From Labilibaculum sp. K2S (lineage in GTDB: Bacteria; Bacteroidota; Bacteroidia; Bacteroidales; Marinifilaceae): 64,000 nt of DNA. The notes beneath the pieces are model-generated. The model did not search any database and was not told the origin of the DNA. It worked only from the letters and a program-made list of their open reading frames with translations. A program made the translations under genes and the position numbers. The DNA lies in the NCBI RefSeq assembly GCF_030372765.1, contig NZ_JAUCMW010000004.1, positions 1 through 64,000 on the forward strand, given 5' to 3'. Numbering within the stretch: the first letter of the stretch is position 1; each line of letters opens with the position of its first letter. Below are positions 22,610 to 31,614 of the stretch, piece by piece.

Positions 22610-23185
22610 ATGTCTATTCTAAAAGAACATCTGAAACTTGACGGAATTGCAGAAATGAAGCAATTCTTTCTTGAAAACGGTACTGCAAAAAAATATACGA
22701 AGAATAAATTCTTTATCCGGCAAGGACTAAAGAATGATTCTATTGGTTTTGTTCTCGATGGAGGTTTCAAGTATTTGGGATATACTTCGGATGGGAAAGA
22801 ACAAATTGTAGGTTACTGTTTCGAAAATGATTTTGTTGTTGATTACGCTACATTCCAAATCGAAAAACCTCCTGTTATTGATGTCGTAGCCATAAAAAAC
22901 AGTACTATTCTGCTCCTTACACACAATGACTTCAACGCATTTTATGAAAATTGCGGCATAATTAATTTCCGAAGCAAAGTAGCAGAAACCTTACTAAATG
23001 ATATCAGCAGCAGATTGCTTTCGTTGTATTGCGACTCCCCTGAAGAACGCTACACAAAACTTATAAATCGTTATCCTGATATTTTAAATCTGATTAGTTT
23101 GAAAGAAATAGCTTCATTAATAAAAATTACCCCCGAAACTTTGAGCAGAATTCGAAGAAAATTGTCCTTGCATCAAAATCCTTGA
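22610..23185 (+). CDS. Crp/Fnr-family transcription regulator
   Basis: A 191-residue regulator. The N-terminal cyclic-nucleotide-binding-type beta barrel covers about residues 20-110 (KFFIRQGLKNDSIGFVLDGG, then EQIVGYCFENDFVVDY). The C-terminal helix-turn-helix is SLKEIASLIKITPETLSRIR. Many Bacteroidota Crp-like regulators of this size lack a cyclic nucleotide ligand. It precedes a lipoprotein operon. The DNA-binding helix ends close to the C-terminus, a slightly shortened version of the family. Confidence 0.85.
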   Translation: MSILKEHLKLDGIAEMKQFFLENGTAKKYTKNKFFIRQGLKNDSIGFVLDGGFKYLGYTSDGKEQIVGYCFENDFVVDYATFQIEKPPVIDVVAIKNSTILLLTHNDFNAFYENCGIINFRSKVAETLLNDISSRLLSLYCDSPEERYTKLINRYPDILNLISLKEIASLIKITPETLSRIRRKLSLHQNP

Positions 23186-23324
23186 TTTGAATCAAGAATT
23201 TTGATTTCCTATCTGTCTATTTTTGATAATGAATTGTAATACTTTTTTTAGGTATCATTTGTTGCTCTAATTGAAATGCTGCAAAATACAGTAAGCAATC
23301 CTGTCAGGAGCAAAATATTCAGAT

Positions 23325-23422
23325 ATGAAACGTCCATGCCAAAGTGATTTTTACACACAGGGGGATTGATTATTCCAGCATGGTAAGTTCCATATGGTAA
23401 CTAAAAAACAAATTATAATCAT
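23325..23422 (+). promoter_or_regulatory. MKRPC leader element, copy D
   Basis: Plus-strand copy, ATGAAACGTCCATGCC at 23325. The mini-ORF (MKRPCQSDFYTQGD, 23325-23369) ends early because of one extra T relative to copies B and E. The ACACACAGGGGGAT block, GCATGGTAAGTTCC and the tail CAAATTATAATCAT are retained, and the element ends at the ATG of the lipoprotein gene. It lies opposite in strand to the other copies but is still in sense with its gene. Confidence 0.7.
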
Positions 23423-24331
23423 ATGAAATCAAATGCATTAAAAATGAAAAAGATATTGTTAGTAATGGCCGTAGTGTTTACACTACCGTCCTGTGAAAAA
23501 GATGATAATGGATTCGTTCAGAACCTTCAGTTAAGCACAAAATCATGCGTATTGGATAATGAGCATAGTTATGTAGAAGTCAAAAAACTCAAAGGAACTG
23601 GTTTTCTTGATGTAACTTCTTCTCAACCAGACGTTGCCGAAATTCGTTTTGACGAGCAGAATAAGGATATATTTTATGTTATCGGCCACAGGCAGGGACA
23701 TGCAACAATTACTGTTGCAGATGTTGATGTTAACAAGACAGGTGATTATGACATTAAAACAATTGATGTTGATGTTCGCGAATCGATTCATTATGGAGAA
23801 TATTCGTCCGAGGAGATATACATAAAAACAGGAGAATTCCGAATATTCAAACTCCCTTTCAATTTTGACAAGAATGATAGTTTAGTTGGAGTTAACGATT
23901 ATATTGTCTCTGCGTCCGCTAATGCCACACTGGGTAATCAGTTCAAAGTCCAGGCAAAATCCAACGGCATCACTGAATTTCAGATATATAAAGGAAAAAT
24001 AGAACTTTTCTCGATTCGTATTCATGTAGTCAATGAATATGACTTGTACATTCAAGAGAGAGACAGCCACAGTCCGCTAACTTTAGATCTCCCGTTTATC
24101 GCTGGAGCTAACGGCATCTCAGTTTGGAGGGGAAGCGGTCAATATACTGCCAGGGTAGTTGATGAAACAGTAGCTGCAGTCGATTCGATCATTCGTGATG
24201 ATGACCATTTTAATCAACAAAATAATACCGCCGCAGTTCTGGTGACACCTTTAAAGAGTGGTAAAACTAAACTAATCGTTACCGACGCGGTTACCGGGCA
24301 AACATCAGGTGTTGATATTGTGGTAAATTGA
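23423..24331 (+). CDS. Lipoprotein with BIG-type Ig-like domain
   Basis: A 302-residue surface or periplasmic lipoprotein. The signal is MKKILLVMAVVFTLPSC when started at 23444; the ATG at 23423, at the end of leader copy D, adds 7 residues. The C-terminal 80 residues (SGQYTARVVDETVAAVD, then KTKLIVTDAVTGQTSG) match the pattern of bacterial Ig-like (BIG) domains. They are clearly paralogous to SGNYSIQVENPYLLSAS and STLIVTDNQTGETTN in the protein at 25492-26328. First of four lipoprotein genes in a row. Confidence 0.7.
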   Translation: MKSNALKMKKILLVMAVVFTLPSCEKDDNGFVQNLQLSTKSCVLDNEHSYVEVKKLKGTGFLDVTSSQPDVAEIRFDEQNKDIFYVIGHRQGHATITVADVDVNKTGDYDIKTIDVDVRESIHYGEYSSEEIYIKTGEFRIFKLPFNFDKNDSLVGVNDYIVSASANATLGNQFKVQAKSNGITEFQIYKGKIELFSIRIHVVNEYDLYIQERDSHSPLTLDLPFIAGANGISVWRGSGQYTARVVDETVAAVDSIIRDDDHFNQQNNTAAVLVTPLKSGKTKLIVTDAVTGQTSGVDIVVN

Positions 24332-24364
24332 TTTAGATGAAACTGAAACACAATCCGAAATGAT

Positions 24365-24484
24365 ATGAAACGAGCCATTAGAGCCAGACCTCTCGCACCG
24401 GAGTCTGACTATGATGGTGAGTTCCATCCATTGTCAAAATTCAGCAACATACGAGAATTGCAGAAACTTAAATTGAAAAAATAA
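24365..24484 (+). CDS. Small basic protein or leader peptide between lipoprotein genes
   Basis: A 39-residue frame starting MKRAIRARPLAPESDYDGEF and ending QKLKLKK, with its stop 4 bases before the next gene. Too short for usual gene callers. The segment TATGATGGTGAGTTCCAT is like the GCATGGTAAGTTCCAT part of the leader elements, and both start MKR, so it may be a distant relative of that family. No function known. Confidence 0.4.
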   Translation: MKRAIRARPLAPESDYDGEFHPLSKFSNIRELQKLKLKK

Positions 24485-24488
24485 ACAG

Positions 24489-25478
24489 ATGAAAATAATA
24501 AATTTAACCGGAACATTTCTTTTCTTTTTTTTTACCATTTTTTTCGTTTCATGTAGTGATGATGACAACAGTGGATTGGAGTCTATTCCTTCTGTTGCCA
24601 CATACAAAACAACCTTTAAAGTTGCATTAGGATATACCTATAAGGTAACAGACATCAACACTAACCAAGTACTGATTGATGTTGATTACGGCGTAGCCGA
24701 TGTGAAGATGCTTGTTTATGTCATTCACCAGAAAAAAGACGGACATTATTTAAAAATGGGGCGCGTTAGTCCTTCCAAACTACAAGATATAACAACAGAT
24801 AATATTGCTTCTGTGAATGATTCATTACCGAAAGGTAAATACCATATTACTTTTGTTGCTTGTAAAGATTTTCAGTTTGTATCTGGTAGCACAGACATTC
24901 GAACATTTCTTGAACCTTTAACCAAAGATTATAATGAAGCAGTGATGCAAGTTCCGAATGACTATATTCACTATGCGACTACAGAATTCGAAGTTACCGC
25001 ACCAAATGGAGATGACTCTCCCGTATTTTTGAATTTAAAGAAAATGACAACAGACCTCATTTTTGAATTTACCGATGCCGATAAAGTTCCGAATCCTTAC
25101 GATTACCAGTTAACTGCAGGTGTAGATAGTATTCCATCGGCATTCTTTATTGCAACAGGAAAAACGCTTACAGTAAAAGAGACGGAAGAAAAGAAACTGT
25201 ACCTCTATTCAGGAGAGCAAGATGTGCCATTAGTTACTGATGATAATAAAAAGGCAGTGGTCACAACTTTCCATACGCTGTCAAACGACAACCTGCCTGT
25301 AGCTGACCGGGGCAGATATTGGTTTGAATTTAAAGAAAGTGCTAACGGAGGAGAACAAATTAAAGTAGCTTCCGAAGATCTGGACAAGTTCACTTCTGAT
25401 CATTCATCGGCAATGTACATCCATGGTTTGTACGACGAAGAACAAGCGTTAGTTAAATCAATCGGGAAAACTGAATAA
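24489..25478 (+). CDS. Surface lipoprotein, fimbrillin-accessory-like
   Basis: A 329-residue lipoprotein. Signal with a run of Phe (FLFFFFTIFFVSC, Cys near residue 22), then acidic SDDDNSG. Internal segments ATYKTTFKVALGYTYKVTD and KGKYHITFVACKDFQFVSG resemble the beta-sandwich lipoproteins that Bacteroidota use for surface structures (FimB/Mfa2-like). That resemblance is by pattern only. Second gene of the operon, separated by the small frame at 24365-24484. Confidence 0.5.
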   Translation: MKIINLTGTFLFFFFTIFFVSCSDDDNSGLESIPSVATYKTTFKVALGYTYKVTDINTNQVLIDVDYGVADVKMLVYVIHQKKDGHYLKMGRVSPSKLQDITTDNIASVNDSLPKGKYHITFVACKDFQFVSGSTDIRTFLEPLTKDYNEAVMQVPNDYIHYATTEFEVTAPNGDDSPVFLNLKKMTTDLIFEFTDADKVPNPYDYQLTAGVDSIPSAFFIATGKTLTVKETEEKKLYLYSGEQDVPLVTDDNKKAVVTTFHTLSNDNLPVADRGRYWFEFKESANGGEQIKVASEDLDKFTSDHSSAMYIHGLYDEEQALVKSIGKTE

Positions 25479-25491
25479 TCAATCAAATACT

Positions 25492-26328
25492 ATGAAAACA
25501 AAAAATGCGTACAAATTATTGATGCTATTACTGCTTGCTGTTTTTGCAGGGGCGTGTAATGATGATGACCAGGAACCTTTAAGTTTCGACAACACTTACT
25601 ATGAAGTTCCGGTACACGGCACCCGTTATATTGGCGTAAAAAGCGGAAGCGGTAATTATTCCATTCAGGTAGAAAATCCATACTTACTTTCGGCTTCGGA
25701 AGATAAAGGATGGTCAAACCCTGCAGGAACGCTTCTGGTTCGGGGGGTACTAACGGGAGAGTCAACACTCATTGTTACTGATAACCAAACCGGAGAAACA
25801 ACAAATCTGCCAATAAAGGTAACCGACAACTACGAGGTTCTTCGGGTCTCTCAACTTTATTGGAATGACTCCACGATTATGAAAAACGAACATCCTGTTT
25901 TTAGCAAAATGCCTTTTGTCTTTCTCATCAACAATCAGGCGAGAGATGTATATTTCGCAGACATGAAAGGAGAAAACTCGATAACAAATAATGGCATAAG
26001 AATAAAGGGGAAAGGTTCTTATTCTTTTACAATGGATGATGGCAAACCATACCTGACATTGATATATCCGGCAAATGAAAACGGACAGTTGACCGATGAT
26101 ACTTCTGCGGTTGCAACTCCTCATAAATTTGAGATTACCCAAAGTAGCGAATTCTTGTGGCACCGGCTGGATGAGAACCTGAACCTCGGCTGGGGAACCA
26201 TTGCCAAAGCTTATCCCAACAGTCTTCGGGGCGAAGCTATTACAATGGAGGAAATTAATTCAATCTACAAACTTGAAGGTAAATTTGAACCTGTTGAAAT
26301 TCCAACCGGTATATTGAACCGATACTAA
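25492..26328 (+). CDS. Lipoprotein with BIG-type Ig-like domain
   Basis: A 278-residue lipoprotein (signal LLLLAVFAGAC, then NDDDQEP). The N-terminal region carries the BIG-type repeat (SGNYSIQVENPYLLSASED, then GESTLIVTDNQTGETTNLPI) shared with the first gene of the operon, where it is C-terminal. The rest is a beta-rich domain of unknown function. It follows the preceding gene by 13 bases, so cotranscription is likely. Confidence 0.65.
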   Translation: MKTKNAYKLLMLLLLAVFAGACNDDDQEPLSFDNTYYEVPVHGTRYIGVKSGSGNYSIQVENPYLLSASEDKGWSNPAGTLLVRGVLTGESTLIVTDNQTGETTNLPIKVTDNYEVLRVSQLYWNDSTIMKNEHPVFSKMPFVFLINNQARDVYFADMKGENSITNNGIRIKGKGSYSFTMDDGKPYLTLIYPANENGQLTDDTSAVATPHKFEITQSSEFLWHRLDENLNLGWGTIAKAYPNSLRGEAITMEEINSIYKLEGKFEPVEIPTGILNRY

Positions 26329-26390
26329 TTTAGCGATCCGTAGTTAGGACAACCTTTTCAAATAGCTTCACAAAGAGAAAACATAAAATC

Positions 26391-27170
26391 ATGAAAAAAA
26401 CATTATTTATTTTATTTATTCTGGCTGCCTTTATTGGTTGCGAAAAAGAAGATGTTGATACCAACAAGGAATTGACGCCCGGTTACACAACAATCACCGG
26501 ACACTTTGTAACATCAGACAACGCGCCTTTAAAAGGTGTTGGATTACAATTGAAATATGTCGAAAGGGCTTTGCTCTATTCCCACTCCTTGCTAAAAAAA
26601 GAAGCAACAACCGATGCCGATGGTTCATACAGCATGTCTTTCAATATTAAAGATGACGAAGTGGAATCTTTTGAAGGCCAATCTTCCTCTTATTTCGAAT
26701 TACAGATTGACTTCAGTAATTTAGATCCGGATAAATACTTTCTGCCAGAGCAGGTTTCTGAAACGAGTACCTCTTATCCGTATAACCCGATCATTTCGTT
26801 AAAACAGGACACTGCATACGATGCGTCTTTCTATATTCCAACCAAAGACTATATTACAGTTGCATTGAAAAATTTCAAACCAACAATCGAGTCTGATCAC
26901 TTCGAAGTTCAAACGTTTTGTCCATGGGGAATGAAATCTGATGAAAATGTAGGTAGCGACTTTTTAGATACTGAATATGGAATCATCTCAAGCGGCTACG
27001 ATAAATTTGTAGCAAAAAGTGAAAACCAAACATTTACTAAAATTCCTGTAGCCCGAAACACCACCAACATTGTTCGAATTATTAAAATGAAGAACGGAAT
27101 TGCCAGCCCGGAAGACTATAAGATTTTCATTCCTGAAAATAATACCATTGAATTAACGTATGAATATTAA
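26391..27170 (+). CDS. Lipoprotein with CarboxypepD_reg-like domain
   Basis: A 259-residue lipoprotein (signal TLFILFILAAFIGC, then EKEDVD). Residues 30-80 read TTITGHFVTSDNAPLKGVGL and ATTDADGSYSMSF, the layout of a carboxypeptidase-regulatory-like beta-sandwich. The remaining 180 residues are not recognised. Fourth and last gene of the lipoprotein operon, after a 62-base gap. Confidence 0.6.
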   Translation: MKKTLFILFILAAFIGCEKEDVDTNKELTPGYTTITGHFVTSDNAPLKGVGLQLKYVERALLYSHSLLKKEATTDADGSYSMSFNIKDDEVESFEGQSSSYFELQIDFSNLDPDKYFLPEQVSETSTSYPYNPIISLKQDTAYDASFYIPTKDYITVALKNFKPTIESDHFEVQTFCPWGMKSDENVGSDFLDTEYGIISSGYDKFVAKSENQTFTKIPVARNTTNIVRIIKMKNGIASPEDYKIFIPENNTIELTYEY

Positions 27171-27354
27171 AACGTATGCTAATTGAGCAGATAACCAGTG
27201 AGCTAAAAGCCCACTGGTACACCTCCATACCTCAACAGTCTCAGCATAAACCAATCGGACTTATTCATAAAACCAATTTTATAGTAAGGCTTAAGTAGGC
27301 TTCGTTGGAGCCCATCCTCTCCTACCTTCCAATTCATAATTCTAATAAATTCTC

Positions 27355-27391
27355 AAACTCCCAAATACTTTTGTAAATTTGATCTTCGAAT
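27355..27391 (+). promoter_or_regulatory. Promoter upstream of mazG
   Basis: Second copy of the 37-bp repeat at 22484-22520. TAAATTTG (27374-27381) matches the TAnnTTTG -7 element and lies 26 bases before the mazG ATG, a sensible distance for a promoter with a short leader. Confidence 0.65.
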
Positions 27392-27407
27392 ATAAAACGC
27401 AGAACAA

Positions 27408-28184
27408 ATGGATAGAAAACTAAAAGCCTTTGAGCGCTTATTAAATATTATGGATCAGCTTCGCGAAGGCTGTCCGTGGGACAAAAAGCAGACCTTTGAG
27501 AGTTTGCGCACGCTGACCATCGAAGAAACCTACGAGTTGGCCGATGCCATTTTAAAGGGTGAAAATCAGGAAATAAAGAAAGAATTGGGCGATATTCTGC
27601 TACACATTGTGTTCTATGCCAAAATAGGTTCTGAAACCAACGATTTCGACATTGCTGATGTTTGCGATGGCATCAGCGAAAAGCTGATCTATCGTCATCC
27701 TCACATTTTTAGCGATACCAAAGTCGCCAATGCCAGAGAGGTAGAAGAAAACTGGGAACAACTGAAGCTAAAGGAAAAAGACGGTAACAAATCAGTTTTG
27801 GAAGGTGTTCCGCAAAGTCTGCCTGCTTTGGTAAAAGCCAACCGCATTCAGGATAAGGTACGAGGTGTAGGCTTCGACTGGGATGAAAAAGAGCAGGTTT
27901 GGGAGAAGGTGAAAGAAGAAATGATGGAATTGCAGGAAGAAATTATCAATGGCGATCAGAACAAAATGGAAGCCGAATTTGGCGATATGTTCTTCTCCTT
28001 GATTAATGCCGCCCGTTTGTATGGCGTAAATCCTGAAAATGCACTGGAACGTACCAACCAAAAATTCACCAAACGGTTCAATTATCTGGAAAGTAAAACC
28101 ATAAAATTAGGACGAAACCTAAAAGACATGAATTTGGAAGAAATGGATGAGATATGGGAAGAGGCCAAGCAGTTTGACAAGTAA
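27408..28184 (+). CDS. mazG: Nucleoside triphosphate pyrophosphohydrolase MazG
   Basis: A 258-residue two-domain MazG. The N-terminal motifs are GCPWDKKQTFESLRTLTIEE and ELADAILKGENQEIKKELGD with the metal-binding EExxE...ExxD pattern. The second domain repeats it (EEMMELQEEIINGDQNKMEA, then EFGDMFFSLINAARLYG). It hydrolyses non-canonical NTPs to NMP and pyrophosphate and so cleans the nucleotide pool. Length matches E. coli MazG (263). Confidence 0.95.
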   Translation: MDRKLKAFERLLNIMDQLREGCPWDKKQTFESLRTLTIEETYELADAILKGENQEIKKELGDILLHIVFYAKIGSETNDFDIADVCDGISEKLIYRHPHIFSDTKVANAREVEENWEQLKLKEKDGNKSVLEGVPQSLPALVKANRIQDKVRGVGFDWDEKEQVWEKVKEEMMELQEEIINGDQNKMEAEFGDMFFSLINAARLYGVNPENALERTNQKFTKRFNYLESKTIKLGRNLKDMNLEEMDEIWEEAKQFDK

Positions 28185-28268
28185 GGATGAAGCTTCAAGG
28201 TACAGGGTGAAAGGAACAAGTAGTAAGGAGAAAGTAAAAAAAACAAGACATGACAGCGTTCCGACGAT

Positions 28269-28335
28269 TGTCATTCTGAGCAAAGTCGAAGAATCTTTTC
28301 ATTAATAGGAGATGTTTCAACAAACTCAACATGAC
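28269..28335. repeat. Palindromic GTCAT-type dispersed repeat
   Basis: GTCATTCTGAGCAAAGTC then GAAGAATCT faces the inverted GAGATGTTTCAACAAACTC then AACATGAC. Both arms match the GTCAT-N2-TGAG-N5-(T/C)GAA-N2-ATCT pattern seen in many intergenic regions of Bacteroidota. The pair forms one imperfect hairpin between mazG and the glycosyltransferase gene. Confidence 0.65.
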
Positions 28336-28424
28336 GTATAAATATTGAATGCTTCCATTTTTGGACAGTCACTTTTTACTTTAATGTTTTAACTTTAAGC
28401 TTTACACTTTTAACTTTCATTTCA

Positions 28425-29720
28425 ATGAACATTCTACAGATCATACCCGGATCGGGAGGCAGTTTTTACTGTGGCAATTGTTTGCGCGACGATAAATTTC
28501 ATATCGCCATGAAAAAGCAGGGACATGAGGTGACCAAATTGCCTATGTATCTCCCCCTGTTTTCCGATGAGCATGACTTGAATGAGATTCCAGTTTTTTA
28601 TGGAGCCATCAGCATTTATCTAAAGCAATTGTATCCTGTTTTCAGACATGCACCTGCCTGGATGGATCGTTTGTTGAACTCAGGCCCAATGTTAAAATTA
28701 GCGGCCTCTATGGCCGGATCGACCAATGCAAAAGGCCTGGAAGAAATGACCGTTTCGATGTTGATGGGAGAAGAAGGAAAGCAGAAAGAGGAGCTCAACC
28801 GCATGGTAAGCTGGATGGCAGAATATCTGAAACCCGATGTAATTCATTTGTCGAATGCACTCCTGTTAGGCCTGGCTCCTAAATTAAAAAAGGAATTTCC
28901 GAATGCCATACTGGTTTGCTCCCTGCAAGATGAAGATGTTTGGGTTGATGCCATGAAAGACTCATTTAGAGACAAAATTTGGGCACTAATGAGTACCAAA
29001 GCCGAACATTTGGATGCATTTATTGCTGTAAGTGATTTTTACGCGGGAGTTTCACTGGAAAAAATGAACATTCCAAAAGAGAAAGTTTTCATTAACCATT
29101 TGGGTGTTGATCCAAATGAGTATACCTATGCAACTCCCAATACAAAAGACCGAAACATCGGTTACATTTCCCGAATGTGCGAAGGAAATGGTTTCGATAT
29201 TATCGTTGATGCCTTTATCGAACTTAAAAAAGATACTGCCTGCCAAGATGTGAAATTGATCGTAACCGGCGGATCAACCGGTGACGACAAACCTTTACTA
29301 AAACAAATCCGGCAAAAATTAAAAGAAGAAAGACTTTTGGAGCAGGTTGAATTTCATGAAGATTTTAACGGGGAAGGAAGGCACGAGTTCTTCAAAAAAG
29401 TGAAACTGATTTCGGTTCCTGTGCGGAATGGTGAAGCCTTTGGCTTGTATCTATTGGAAAGTATGGCTTCGGGCGTACCGGTTGTGCAACCCAATCTGGG
29501 TGCATTTGCCGAGATTGTTAATAAATCAAAGGGTGGGATCATCTACGAAAACAATACTGCAGAAGAACTGGCCTTGACTTTAAAAGAGTTATTAAACAAT
29601 GAAAACAAGATTCAGGAGCTTGCTGTTGCAGGTCGAAAAGCTGTTGAAAAGGAGTTCAATATCTACACAAAAACTGATTATCTGATCAATATTTACAAGC
29701 AATTACTTACGAAGAATTAA
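28425..29720 (+). CDS. Glycosyltransferase family 4
   Basis: A 431-residue GT-B fold transferase. The N-terminus, MNILQIIPGSGGSFYCGNCL, has the Gly-rich loop. The donor-binding C-terminal domain shows NIGYISRMCEGNGFDIIVDA, LIVTGGSTGDDKPLLKQIR and the E-x7-E motif region (NGEAFGLYLLESMASGVPVV). It would transfer a sugar from a nucleotide sugar to an unknown acceptor. It converges with the cobalamin operon (7 bases between stops). Confidence 0.87.
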   Translation: MNILQIIPGSGGSFYCGNCLRDDKFHIAMKKQGHEVTKLPMYLPLFSDEHDLNEIPVFYGAISIYLKQLYPVFRHAPAWMDRLLNSGPMLKLAASMAGSTNAKGLEEMTVSMLMGEEGKQKEELNRMVSWMAEYLKPDVIHLSNALLLGLAPKLKKEFPNAILVCSLQDEDVWVDAMKDSFRDKIWALMSTKAEHLDAFIAVSDFYAGVSLEKMNIPKEKVFINHLGVDPNEYTYATPNTKDRNIGYISRMCEGNGFDIIVDAFIELKKDTACQDVKLIVTGGSTGDDKPLLKQIRQKLKEERLLEQVEFHEDFNGEGRHEFFKKVKLISVPVRNGEAFGLYLLESMASGVPVVQPNLGAFAEIVNKSKGGIIYENNTAEELALTLKELLNNENKIQELAVAGRKAVEKEFNIYTKTDYLINIYKQLLTKN

Positions 29721-29726
29721 TCAGTT

Positions 29727-31547
29727 CTAGAAAATGTCCCCTTTATTGCTAATCAAAAGAAGCTCAAAATCGTAGTCTTCAATTAACGACTTACAAACAT
29801 CAATGCATTTGCTTTTTAATGCCTTAAAAAACGGCTCGTCTTCCGAAAATGAAAATAGCTCTTCCAGTTCTCTTCCCATTTTTATCTCTCCGATTTTTTG
29901 AATCATATCATGAGAATATTCACAATCTTTGGCCAAATCCATCAAAAAATCATGATCCAAAACAACCTTGCCACTATGGGTATCTAAATTACCGGCAGCC
30001 AATTTCACCGCTTTGCCAGTCATAATTCCCATGCTTACTTTTTCGGCACCCGAAGCATTCATTGTTTGCAGCATTTCACCAATAAAATTCCCGTACTGCA
30101 GGAAAGCCAAATCGCCCAAATCAGGAAACTTCTCTTTCAGATATCGTTCACTTCTTCCTCCGGAATTTACCACAATGTGCTTGCTCCCGTTTAGCACAGC
30201 CAAATTCAACTGTTTTTGAATGGTTTGTACATAAGCTTCCAAAGAGTAAGGCTTAATTCTTCCGGTAGTTCCGATGATGGAAATGCCATCAACAATTCCC
30301 AGCTTGGGATTAAAAGTCTTCGCTCCCAGTTTTTTACCTAGGGGCACAAATACCGAAACATCAATACCTCTATTAATATCATACTCTTCCAGAATTTGCT
30401 CCAATTCTAGTGCAATCATTTTTCGGGGAACAGGATTTACTGCCGGTTCTCCCAAAGGAATTCCCAAACCATTTAAAGTAACCGTTCCTACTCCTTCTCC
30501 TTTCACAAATCGAATGCAGTTTGCATCATTCCATTTCAAACGAACACCAATCTCCATTCCATCCGTAACATCCGGATCGTCACCCGAGTTTTTCACCACC
30601 GAACACAAAGCAAAATCTTCCGCGAATCTGTTCTGATGCAATTGCATTTCACAAATTCCCCCATCGGGCAAAATAATGCTTTCTTTTGGCTGCAATTTAT
30701 CCCCTAACAATAATTTTAATGCTACTTTCGCGGATATTGCAGCACAAGTTCCCGAAGTAAAACCATGCGCCAATTCTTTTCGCTCCAGTCCAAACCGATT
30801 CTTCAAATATTTCTGCAGACTTTCCCGGTTACTGATCGTCTCATCGTAATTTGGCAGGTCTGGCCGGGCAATCACATACAATGGAATTTGATGTTTTACC
30901 GCCAAATCCATTTTCTGATCCAGCAAGCCCGAATAGCCACTCTCCTTGGTAATCATGGCTTCAATTCCCGCATCAACCAACAAATATTCAACAGATTTCA
31001 TTCCTTCAAACGCATCCGATACAATCAGTTTTTCGGCTTCAACACCTGCCTTTTTGGCAATTTCCAATGAAGAAGGAAAATCAAGAATCCGATACCAAAT
31101 ATTGGTATTTGGCATGATTTTATGAATCACCGGTAAGGCTTTCACACCAATAAGTGAAAGTATTTTTGCATAATTTTGTGACTGTAAATCCGTTAATACA
31201 GACACCAGACTGTGATGATATCGTATCCATTTGCTGTCAATTCGGGGTACTGTATCGCGCTCCACTCTAACAACAGGCAGAGCTGCTTGATTTGCAGCAT
31301 CCGCAATACTATGATGCAAAACTTCCGCAAAAGGATGTGCTGCATCTATCAGTAAATCAATTTTATTTTCCAGACAAAAGATGCAAATCTCTTCCACATT
31401 CATGGCACCGCAAATTCGCTGTCCAAATTTAGATTCGTAGCTTCCCGAACTCGTTTTTGTCGAATAGAAATGTGAAATCTCCAAATCATTCAACCAATTA
31501 GATGTTGCTTTCCCCTCTGTTGTTCCCCCAAATAATAGTATCTTCAT
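29727..31547 (-). CDS. cbiJ-cbiD: Fused precorrin-6A reductase (CbiJ/CobK) and CbiD
   Basis: A 606-residue fusion. Residues 1 to about 250 are a CbiJ/CobK-type reductase (MKILLFGGTTEGKATSNWLN, DAAHPFAEVLHHSIADAA, and ITKESGYSGLLDQKMD). Residues 255-606 are CbiD, cobalt-precorrin-5B C1-methyltransferase (GFTSGTCAAISAKVALKLLL, then NSGDDPDVTDGMEIG and NSGGRSERYLKEKFP). These are consecutive kinds of steps in the anaerobic corrin pathway. Last gene of the riboswitch-controlled operon. Confidence 0.9.
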   Translation of the reverse strand: MKILLFGGTTEGKATSNWLNDLEISHFYSTKTSSGSYESKFGQRICGAMNVEEICIFCLENKIDLLIDAAHPFAEVLHHSIADAANQAALPVVRVERDTVPRIDSKWIRYHHSLVSVLTDLQSQNYAKILSLIGVKALPVIHKIMPNTNIWYRILDFPSSLEIAKKAGVEAEKLIVSDAFEGMKSVEYLLVDAGIEAMITKESGYSGLLDQKMDLAVKHQIPLYVIARPDLPNYDETISNRESLQKYLKNRFGLERKELAHGFTSGTCAAISAKVALKLLLGDKLQPKESIILPDGGICEMQLHQNRFAEDFALCSVVKNSGDDPDVTDGMEIGVRLKWNDANCIRFVKGEGVGTVTLNGLGIPLGEPAVNPVPRKMIALELEQILEEYDINRGIDVSVFVPLGKKLGAKTFNPKLGIVDGISIIGTTGRIKPYSLEAYVQTIQKQLNLAVLNGSKHIVVNSGGRSERYLKEKFPDLGDLAFLQYGNFIGEMLQTMNASGAEKVSMGIMTGKAVKLAAGNLDTHSGKVVLDHDFLMDLAKDCEYSHDMIQKIGEIKMGRELEELFSFSEDEPFFKALKSKCIDVCKSLIEDYDFELLLISNKGDIF

Positions 31548-31614
31548 TGCAATTTATTTCTCTCTTTCGCCCTTTCATGACTCATAATTTCCAAATCGTA
31601 ATCATCACTAATTT

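Noticed and set aside
27192..27216. Short inverted repeat CCAGTG/CACTGG after the lipoprotein operon
   Set aside because: Only about 7 bp of stem with no T-tract; too weak to call a terminator.
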